From Baffinella frigidus (taxonomy: Eukaryota; Cryptophyceae; Cryptomonadales; Baffinellaceae), in NCBI GenBank assembly GCA_026770585.1, contig MU647653.1:47432-62703 (forward strand): a DNA stretch of 15,272 bases, in the 5' to 3' direction. Positions 1-7,200 of the stretch are shown here, in pieces; the first letter of the stretch is position 1; every line of letters begins with the position of its first letter. The notes below the pieces were generated by a model. It was not told the origin of the DNA. It saw only the letters and a list, made by a program, of their open reading frames with translations, and made no database searches. The position numbers and the translations under genes are program-made.

Positions 1-25
1 CTCCTCCTCCTCCTCCTCCTCCTCC
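1..25. repeat. CTC trinucleotide microsatellite
   Basis: About eight uninterrupted CTC units open the window. The run is cut by the window edge, so its full length is unknown. Confidence 0.9.
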
Positions 26-37
26 AGCATCCCTTCG

Positions 38-127
38 GGGTTCAGGGTTTGGTGTTTAGGGGTTGGGTTTGGTGGTGAGGGTTTAGGGATTAGGGTGTGG
101 GTTTGGGGTTTTGGTTTGTTGGGTTTC
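38..127. repeat. Degenerate telomere-like repeat, TTTAGGG orientation
   Basis: Imperfect heptamers such as GGTTTAGGG, GGTTTGG and GGATTAGGG follow each other. This array has the G-rich strand on top, opposite to all the large arrays further right, which show CCCTAAA on top. It is an interstitial, mutated array rather than a chromosome end because unique sequence follows on the right. From 128 to 368 I see no gene, only a G run at about 258-271 and an A/G-rich stretch. Confidence 0.75.
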
Positions 128-368
128 ACCGGGAAACTCCTGCAACTCAGCCAAGAACTTCCTCGTTCCATGCGGATGGTACTGAGTAAGAATCTATCCG
201 CAACCCCAGCTCAAGAAAACGTCTCCTCCCGTACCGTACCACCCTGAACAGATAGAGGAGGGGGGGGGGGCAGGTCTCGGTTTTCCGAACCGGGCAGGAA
301 CCACAAAAAGCAGGCCTCGGTAAAGAAAAAACAGGTCTCTGTTCACCTCACCTCTGGTTGAGAAGAAC

Positions 369-504
369 TAGCTCTGTCTCAGTCTATTAAGGCTCAACGA
401 TTGGGTGAGCCCGGGCTCTTCCCCGCTCTAAAGTTGACGGATTTGTACTGCACACCCAGCATGTCAACTTGAGAATAGTCGGTCAACCCGAGTGAGGCAG
501 AGCA
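369..504. mobile_element. Palindromic element, family B (MITE-like), copy 1
   Basis: The left end reads TAGCTCTGTCTCAGT and the right end is its inverted counterpart, GAGTGAGGCAGAGC. Between them lie family-typical blocks: CTCAACGATT, a GAGCCCGGGCTC palindrome, GTTGACGGATTTGTACTGCA and CCCAGCATGTCAACTTGAG. There is no reading frame for a transposase, so it is non-autonomous. The terminal TA suggests TA-targeted insertion (inference). Other copies are at 5044, 9604, 10351 and 13853. Confidence 0.75.
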
Positions 505-1337
505 GAAGAACACACCTCTGGTTCTTCTTCTCTTCAGCAAGGATGGCATTGTAGCGCTGGAACTTGCGCGCCTGGTACGAGGAGCAGCGGGATTGAGCAG
601 CCACATCATCATTTCACCCACGCCTCATCCTCCCGCCTGAGGCGCGTCGTCGGGGAGAACAGTCCCCACCCATATCCAACAACGCCATGACTCGGGAGAA
701 GAGGGGATGCTGTGAAGTGGACAGCAAAAGCATCCAGTCACTGCGCTGAGAAAGTCGGGGAGAGAACGCGCAGCCCGCTATGACCCTGCGCAAACAGCAT
801 ACAGAGCGCGAGGCTGCGCTGGACAACCCTCCCACATCTTCGAGTGCCAGGAGCGGGCGGAAAGCAATGATCGGGTTCACGCGCGCCTGCATCGGCGCCA
901 GCTCCGCGGGGGACGCCATAGGGATGCCCGCGTCCATCGCGGGAAGCTCTTTGCCTCAAGTTACAAGCCTTTCGAGAGGGTTCTTCGCCGTGGAAGGGTC
1001 GCGAGGGTGTTTTAAAATTACAGTGCAATCCAGAACATTTCGCCTAAGTCAACTCCCCTCGAAAGCCAGCGCCTTAAGTCAAATGCCTGCTCCCAGAGCA
1101 GGTCCATCTAAACGAAATCAGGGGAAAGTTGACTTAGGTGAGATGGTTGACTTAGCTAAAATCTTGTGGTTCGGAGTGAATTAAAAAGGCTTTGATCGCA
1201 GAGGGGATCGCACGGCATCCTCGAAGATTGCATGGGAGGGCCATGCTGCTGTCTGTCAGCCGGGGTGACGCCGACGGCGCAGAAGCAGCTCACGCGGGTG
1301 AGCAACATCCCTTCTCCGAAAGACGAAGAGCTGGAGG
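505..1337. other. Unassigned region upstream of the Roadblock-like gene
   Basis: Several overlapping open frames exist on both strands (for example minus strand 614-937), but none shows a recognisable motif, and GC-rich DNA gives such frames by chance. A short inverted repeat at 1041-1141 is listed separately. The promoter and 5' UTR of the gene starting at 1338 should be here, but I see no clear element. Confidence 0.4.
1041..1141. repeat. Short inverted repeat, about 100 bp
   Basis: CGCCTAAGTCAACTCCCCT on the left pairs with AGGGGAAAGTTGACTTAGG on the right. A smaller hairpin, CTGCTCCCAGAGCAG, lies in the middle. The layout resembles a tiny palindromic transposable element, but only this copy is seen in the window. 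Confidence 0.5.
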
Positions 1338-2136
1338 ATGACGGACTCCCTTTACCGCCCCGATCCCCTCGCGGGCTACCAGCCTGAAGAGCTGGCTTTG
1401 CTCCTCGCGTTGGCCAGCGGACTGATTCTGGAAACGCTCCAGGTGATGGGACGCGTGGGGGAGGTGCTGCCGGGCAGCGGCACAGTGCTGCTCGTCGACG
1501 GGGAGGGGAAGGTTCTGTGGCAGCAGACCGGCGCGAATGACGCTGGCGAGCTGGCGGGGGTGGTAACGGGGCTGCGGCGCACATCACGGCAGCTCGGTAC
1601 GCCTCCCTCACACCCGCGGACCCGCAGCCCTGGCTTGATCTTCCCGAGACACCGGAGCCCTGATCTGCTGGACGCGTTTGGTGTTGTGCTGGAGCAGGGC
1701 AGGCGCTGCAGCAGCCGTCGACGCCCGCGATCCACGTCACGGGCAAGGACACCCTCCTGAGCGTGTACGAGCTCACGGACAGCGGCGCAGCGATCGCCGT
1801 CTTCCGCCGCCTCGAGGCTATCCTCGAAAAGTCACGCCATGGCCCCGGCGAGGGCGGAACGGGAGGTTCCCCCCCTCCTCTCGCATCCGAGGTCTTGCGA
1901 AAATCGCTGCACCTTACAACTCACACCCTACACCCTACACCCTACACCCTACACCCTACACCCTACACCCTACACCCTACACCCTACACCCTTCACCCTA
2001 TACCCTCATCCCTCCACCCTCTTCCCCCATCCCTCAAACCTCAACCCTCAACCCACATCCCTCAACCCCAGGGTCGACGCTGGATACGACGGAGGGGGAC
2101 GCGGCCGTGCAGCCGGTGCCATACCCTAAACCCTAG
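1338..2136 (+). CDS. Roadblock/LC7-like small protein (three-exon model)
   Basis: Model: exons 1338-1596, 1698-1865 and 2072-2136, joined over GT-AG introns at 1597-1697 (101 bp) and 1866-2071 (206 bp). The phases match and give 163 residues. Residues 49-62 (TVLLVDGEGKVLWQ) look like the first Roadblock strand pair. Residues 70-87 form the amphipathic helix, and after the first splice residues 98-122 (IHVTGKDTLLSVYEL onward) look like the last strands, followed by helix RRLEAILEKS. This order is typical of Roadblock/LC7 domains, which act in dynein, GTPase-regulator and Ragulator-type complexes; the partner here is unknown. Without splicing, the frame breaks near 1700. The last exon (STLDTTEGDAAVQ) is the weakest part because its stop lies in telomere-like DNA. 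The ATG at 1338 follows an in-frame TGA at 1299. It could instead be a decayed gene. Confidence 0.5.
1922..2069 (+). repeat. CACCCTA heptamer array inside a predicted intron
   Basis: About nine near-perfect CACCCTA units (1922-1990) decay into CCCTCAACC-type units up to 2069. This is a variant of the telomere heptamer with C in place of A. It fills most of the second intron of the Roadblock-like gene, and its C-rich strand is the sense strand directly before the acceptor ACCCCAG at 2071. Confidence 0.85.
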
Positions 2137-2413
2137 ACCCTAGACCCTGAACCCTGAACCCTGAACCCTAAACCCTAGACCCTAGACCCCAGACCCTGAA
2201 CCCTGAACCCTAAATCCTAAACCCTAAACCCTGAGCCCTAGACCCCAAAACCTGAACCATAAACCCTAAGCCCTAAACTCTCAACCCTAAACCCTAACCC
2301 AAACCCTAAACCCTAAACCCTAAACCCTAAACCCCACACCCTAAACCCTAAACCTTTAACCCCAAACATTCCCCCCTAAACCACACACGCTAAACAATAA
2401 ACCCTCAACTCTA
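2122..2413. repeat. Degenerate CCCTAAA telomere-like array
   Basis: Seven-base units CCCTAAA, CCCTGAA, CCCTAGA and related variants repeat for nearly 300 bp, with the longest pure run near 2295-2330. Unique sequence on both sides makes this an interstitial array. Confidence 0.9.
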
Positions 2414-2422
2414 GGTCTTGGA

Positions 2423-2660
2423 GGAGCTGCGAGTGCTGATGGCAAACAGTGTTGCGGCTGTCATCTGAACGTGAGGACTATCCGGGATAGGCCCGCCTCG
2501 GCAGACGTTGGAGCCATTGGCTGGAGAAAGCCAGGGTTAGTCAACCGGGGCCGGGGAATTTGGAGCTGCGAGTGCTGATGGCCAACAGCGTCAACAGCCT
2601 TGCGGCTGTCGTTTCAACGTGTATCATAGTGAACGTGTACCATAGTGAATTCTGGATCAC
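2423..2660 (+). pseudogene. Duplicated coding-like fragment (ELRVLMAN motif)
   Basis: GAGCTGCGAGTGCTGATGGC occurs at about 2425 and again at about 2562. Both copies read E-L-R-V-L-M-A-N-S-V and continue with a V-A-A-V or L-A-A-V stretch; the first soon meets a stop. The second runs on toward a family A element at 2668. I do not recognise the family. It looks like an exon piece duplicated about 137 bp apart and then decayed. Confidence 0.3.
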
Positions 2661-2667
2661 TCATCGC

Positions 2668-2788
2668 TACAGGGGTACCTCGCGAATAAGAAAGCGCACC
2701 CCCCTGGGACCCTACAGTAGGCCTATGCCTAGGGCCCTATGGTGGTCCTAGGGGGGGCGCGCTTTCTTATGAGCGAGGTACCCCTGTA
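2668..2788. mobile_element. Palindromic element, family A, copy 1 (121 bp)
   Basis: The left end TACAGGGGTACCTCGC and the right end GCGAGGTACCCCTGTA are perfect inverted repeats. They continue inward through AATAAGAAAGCGC and GCGCTTTCTTAT, and the centre (CCTAGGACC type) is also self-complementary. Almost the whole element can fold into one hairpin. It has no coding capacity. The terminal TA suggests a TA target site as in Tc1/mariner-derived MITEs (inference). Confidence 0.85.
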
Positions 2789-2792
2789 CACC

Positions 2793-3236
2793 GCGGCGAA
2801 AGTCGCATCGTGTGCGATACATGTGTAGTTGTAGTCAACGCCATGGTTGTTGGATTTTCGATTCAGTGCTGCGCGTGCTACAGGGGTACCTCGCTCATAA
2901 GAAACCGCCCCCCCCCCTAGGACCACCATAGGGCCCTAGGCATGGTCCTACTGTAGGGTCCTAGCTAGGGGGGGGGCGGTTTCTTATGAGCGAGGTACCC
3001 CTGTAGTCAACGCCATGGTTGTTGGATTTTCGCTTCAGTGCTGCGCGTGCTACTGCCCAGGACCACCTCGGCTGTCGTCTCAACTTCTTCTTCTTCGTTA
3101 CTCTCAGCCTCGAGATGAGTGATCCAGGAGTCTGATTCTCAAGACGGGCAGTCTGAACTGCAACGCGGCGAAGCTTGCTTCGTGTACCGTAGTAAACCGT
3201 TGCCGCGGTTGTTGGACGTTTGATTCAGTGCTGTGC
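2793..3236. repeat. Diverged tandem unit flanking family A copies
   Basis: A block with GTCAACGCCATGGTTGTTGG, then ATTTTCG and TTCAGTGCTGCGCGTGCTA, ends right where family A copy 2 starts (2832-2880). It recurs immediately after that element (3003-3051), and a more diverged version is at 3190-3236 before copy 3. A block CGCGGCGAA...TCGTGT is likewise at about 2793 and 3164. The region therefore grew by duplication of element plus flank. Confidence 0.7.
2879..3005. mobile_element. Palindromic element, family A, copy 2 (127 bp)
   Basis: Inverted ends TACAGGGGTACCTCGCTCAT and ATGAGCGAGGTACCCCTGTA are perfect. C and G runs sit symmetrically around a centre with CCTAGGACCACCATAGGGCC. This is the cleanest full-length copy in the window. 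Confidence 0.9.
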
Positions 3237-3370
3237 TACAGGGGCACCTCGCTCATAAGAAACCGCGCCCCCCCCCTAGGACCACCATAGGGCCCTAGCT
3301 AGCTAGAGGCATATGCCTACTGTAGGGTCCTGGGGGGGGGGCGCTTTCTTATGCGCGAGGTATCCCTGCA
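3237..3370. mobile_element. Palindromic element, family A, copy 3 (mutated right end)
   Basis: The left end reads TACAGGGGCACCTCGCTCAT. The right end is degraded to GCGCGAGGTATCCCTGCA. The centre has an extra CTAGCTAGC-like stretch, giving about 134 bp. Confidence 0.8.
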
Positions 3371-3451
3371 GGGACAACCACAGGGACCCAGGCATAGCCG
3401 TACTGTAGATTCCTAGAGGAGGCGGTTTCTCATGAGCGAGGTACCCCTGTA
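3371..3451. mobile_element. Family A fragment, right half only
   Basis: The sequence matches the right half of family A (CTGTAGATTCCTAG, then GGCGGTTTCTCATGAGCGAG and GTACCCCTGTA) but has no left end. It directly abuts copy 3, so it may be left over from deletion or recombination between adjacent copies. Confidence 0.7.
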
Positions 3452-3718
3452 CTCTACATGTTTGGCCCAGCTCTCGCATCAGGAGGCAACAGAGACCAGC
3501 ATGCCAGATATCAACACCTTTTTCTGCTTCTTGCCGCTACTCATTCAACAACACCAGCAACGACCGAGCCTCGGGCAATGGTGTTCGTGTCCCTGAAGGG
3601 GCGAGAAGGCTCATACGCCCGCACGGCCCTAGATACCTGCCTGGGGACCCCAGGCAGGTATCCCTAGATTCCTGCCTGGGGACTTCTATTTGGACCCCCT
3701 CGCCATTCAAGGCATATG
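3452..3718. other. Spacer without recognised gene, containing a 31-bp palindrome
   Basis: Open frames exist on both strands but show no known motif. At 3632-3662, GATACCTGCCTGGGG and CCCCAGGCAGGTATC form a perfect inverted repeat around one base. A third, diverged arm (GATTCCTGCCTGGGGA) follows at 3666. Confidence 0.6.
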
Positions 3719-3867
3719 TACAGGGGTACCTCACAAAGAAAGCGCATCCCCGTAGGACCCTACAGTAGGCTTATGCCGAGGGCCCTGCCTATGCCGAGGG
3801 CTGTAAAAGGGCCCTGTGGTGGTTCTAGGGGGGGGGGGCAGTTTTTTATGAGCGAGGTACCCCTGTA
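3719..3867. mobile_element. Palindromic element, family A, copy with internal duplication (149 bp)
   Basis: Ends are TACAGGGGTACCTCAC and GAGCGAGGTACCCCTGTA. The centre repeats TATGCCGAGGGC twice, which explains the extra length compared with the 121-127 bp copies. Confidence 0.8.
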
Positions 3868-3943
3868 GGGCCGGTGCGTGTGATTACATGTAGGCTAGCC
3901 ATGACAAAACGGCACGCGTTCGTTGCAGCGGCGGCACCCAAAC

Positions 3944-4164
3944 TACAGGGGTGCCTCGCTCATAAGAAACGCCCACCCCCCTAGGACCCTAGGCATACAG
4001 GGGTACCTCGCTCACAAGAAACCGCATCCCCCTAGGACCCTACAGTAGGCTATCCCCAGGGTCCTAGGGGGGGGGGGCGGTTTCTTATGAGCGAGGTACC
4101 CCTGTAGCGCTGCTGTAGGGCCCTAGAGGGGGGCGTGGTTTCACATGAGCGAGGTACCCCTGTA
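3944..4164. mobile_element. Family A element split by a nested family A element
   Basis: A left half (3944-3995, beginning TACAGGGGTGCCTCGCTCAT) and a right half (4107-4164, ending GAGCGAGGTACCCCTGTA) lie on either side of a complete copy at 3996-4106. The inner copy starts at a TA in the middle of the outer one. The repeat ACGGCACG-GTT-GTTGCAGCGGCG appears outside both ends (about 3909 and 4164). Confidence 0.7.
3996..4106. mobile_element. Palindromic element, family A, inner nested copy (111 bp)
   Basis: Complete inverted ends TACAGGGGTACCTCGCTCAC and ATGAGCGAGGTACCCCTGTA, with the usual C/G runs and a CCTACAGTAGG centre. It sits inside the split copy at 3944-4164. From 4165 to 4271 there is only the presumed 3' UTR side of SHMT. 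Confidence 0.85.
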
Positions 4165-4271
4165 ACGGCACGAGTTGGTTGCAGCGGCGACCACACGAGG
4201 CCGGGACTCCTTCGGGGAAATACTGTACTGAACGGCCTTGGCTCTCACAGACTAGACTAACATGATGCGCT

Positions 4272-7200
4272 CTACAGGACGAAACCGGTGGTGTCGAAGC
4301 CCGGCATGGGGTGCGAGGTGGCGAGAGCCTCCGCCTTGATCTTGAGCGCCGCGATCTCGGCGTTGCCCTCGAGGGCCGGGATGAAGTCCTTGAGCGCCTT
4401 GCCGGACTTCTCCTGCACGCGGATGGCGATCTGCACACCCTCCCACACGAGCTCGGCCACCTGCTCGAAGTCCGCCTCCGTGAAGCCACGCGAGGTGAGC
4501 GCGGCCGTGCCGATGCGCACGCCACCCGGCATCAGCGCCGAGGTGTCGCCCGCCACCGAGTTCTTGTTGAGCGTCATCGACGCGAGCTCGAACACCTTCT
4601 CGGCCTTGGAGCCGGTGAGCCCGGCCGGGCGGAGGTCGCAGAGGACGAGGTGGTTGTCCGTGCCGCCCGAGATGAGCACGAGGCCCTTGCTCACCATGCG
4701 CTTCGCGAGCGCCGCGCAGTTCTTCTTCACCTGCAACGCGTACGCCGCGAACTCGGGGGTCGCCGCCTGCTTGAGCGCCACGCACAGCGCCGCGATCGTG
4801 TGGTTGTGGGGGCCGCCCTGGAGCGCCGGGAACACCGCCTGGAGGGTGGAAGGGCGTTGAGTTGAATGAAGTGGTTTAACCCTTAAGTGACCAGGCCTCC
4901 AAATTTGGGGGCCTGAGGTCCTAGGCTGGTCCTAGGGCCCTACGGTAGAGAGTATGTGCCTACTGGGCACTTGAGGTACAACACGGCGTGGAGGGTGCAA
5001 CGCGCGGGTTGATAAATTGTCCAGCGTCGTGTGGAACAAAAATCTAGCGCTGCCTCAGTCGGGTTGACGGTTCGTTTTCACACCAATCAAAGGCGAATTT
5101 GGAAGTAACTTCCGGTCTCCTCAAAACGAGGAGACCAGATTAACCCAGACAGAGCTAGAAAATGTCCAACACTGTGTGGTGATAAGTTGTCTGCACAGTC
5201 AGATGATAAAGTGTCAAACATCGCGCGCAGCCCGCCCTGCATAGAGGGAACCGTCTGGGTCGGGAAAGGCGGGGCCAATGTTTTGTCAAACACGACTGCA
5301 CTTGGAGCAGCACCAGGTCGTAGCTCTGCCTCATTCAGGGTGACCGACTATTGCCAAGGTGACATCTAAGGGCACTCCTGCAGAGCAGAGAATCTTACGG
5401 GATGGTGGCCCCACTCTCGGAATGGTGGCCCTACTCTGGAACTTCTCAAATGATACGTCCTTGTGAACTCAACTGTGGTTTTCGGGGTGCGGCGCTGGCG
5501 AGAGTGCACGCACCGAGCCATGGTTGGTGGGTGGTCGTCAATTTAAAAGTGGTGGGTTTATCTAAAGTTAACAGTGTATGAGCCAGGTTTGGGGGGTGGG
5601 CGTCAACTGAACAATGGCGGGTTCAACTTGAGTTAACAGTGTGTGGGGGGAGGACCTGGTTGATGCGGGCCTCGAGGTCATACTCCTCGCCGTTCTCCTT
5701 CTTGCCGCGGCGGAAGAAGATGATGCCTGCGTTAGGGCTTCGGGGGTTAGGGTCTGGGGTCGTGTGCGTGGTGGAGGTCGTTTCAGGGTTCAGGGTTTCA
5801 CGAGAAATGATGTGTGTCTGATGCCGTTGTCAGGGCTCAAGGTGAAGCATTTGAGGTGCAGTTTAGGGTTCATCGTTGAGGAAGTAGTTAAGGGTTCATC
5901 CTTAAGGAGAAATACCTTCAGAAGCGGAGGGTGTTGTGCGAGGTGGGAGTGACCACGTACGCAAGGTCGGTGCGTGGTGGAGTTTTATGGCTTAGAGTAA
6001 GGGTCGAGAAATGCCCGATCGCGGGCCCTTGTGCGTGGTGGGGGTGACCACATCCATGTGGTCAAAGGGTGAGTCGGTTTTAGGTGTATGATGCATGGTG
6101 TGGTTTGCCTGAGCGTTAGCATGCAGGGTCTAAGGTGCAGGGTGTTTGTACCTGAGCGCGGGCCACGGAGGGTCTTGTGCGTGGTGGAGGTGACCACGTC
6201 GGCACAGTCGAAGGGGGAGTCGACGACACCGCCCGCGACGAGCCCGGAGATGTGCGCCATGTCCACCATCATGTACGCGCCGACCTGTTGGACAAACATC
6301 GGGTTAGCCACGAGCGCGCGCCGCAGTGAAAATGCTTTGACGTACGGGAGTTAGGGCGAAGGGACGATTTAGGGACGATTGAGGGTGCAGGATGCAGTTT
6401 GAGGGTTGTGACTTTGGGCAAGCGGTGAGAGTGGGGTGTGAGCGCATAAATGAAAGGTGTTTGGCTGTGACCTTGTCGCAGATGGCGCGGAAGCGCTTGT
6501 AGTCCCACTCACGGGGGTACGCGGAGCCGCCCGCGATGATGAGCTTCGGCTTGAACAGGTTGGCGTTCTCCTCCAGCTTGTCGTAGTCGATGTACCCGGT
6601 CGACTCGTCCAGGCGGTACGGGAGCGACTCGAAGTAGATCGACCTGCGGTGCGGTTTGGGCATCAGTGGTGACCAGTGTGTGTCTCCCCAAACCGTAGGG
6701 TCTTGAGGGCAGAGGGGGAAGGGGACAGGGTTAAGGGGGGGTCGACCAGTGTGTGCCCACCCAAACCGTAGGTTTTCGGGTTTATGGGGGATAGGATAGG
6801 GTTGAGGGGGTAAGGTGTTCGTTCGCGTGCAGCATTGGGCTGTGGTGGTTCAGGGCTCAGGGTTGTGGAGGGTGTGTGGCTTACTAGACAGAGATGCACT
6901 TCTTGACGGTGTAAAAGCCGTGGGTTGAGGTGGCTGCCGTGCGGGAGTGTGTAGGGTGTATGGAGGTGTGGGGCTTGAAGTGTGTAGGGTGTAAGGAGGG
7001 GTGGGGGCGTACGAGGCAGAGATGCGCTTCTTGGCGGTGTAGAAGCCGTGGGTGAGGTGACCACCGTGCGGGAGGTCGAGACCCATGATGCGGTCGTGCG
7101 GCTGTGATGAGGGTTGAGGGTTAGGATTAGGGTCGAGGGGGTTGGGCAGGTCCGTCTGTCAATCGGGCAGTTATCTGGGCATTCAGCCAGGAAGCAAGGC

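Noticed and set aside
1597-1697. Frameshift that would make the Roadblock-like gene a pseudogene
   Set aside because: A GT-AG intron with matching phase explains the frame change without a mutation, though cDNA is needed.
1839-2143. Frames encoding repeated H-P-T-P-Y-T-L
   Set aside because: They are translations of the CACCCTA array; three frames show the same peptide because a seven-base unit cycles through all frames.
2122-2413. True chromosome end
   Set aside because: The array is degenerate and flanked by unique sequence on both sides; the same holds for all other heptamer arrays.
4288-4865. Long plus-strand open frames opposite SHMT exon 8
   Set aside because: They mirror the codon bias of the GC-rich SHMT exon on the other strand and encode no recognisable domain.
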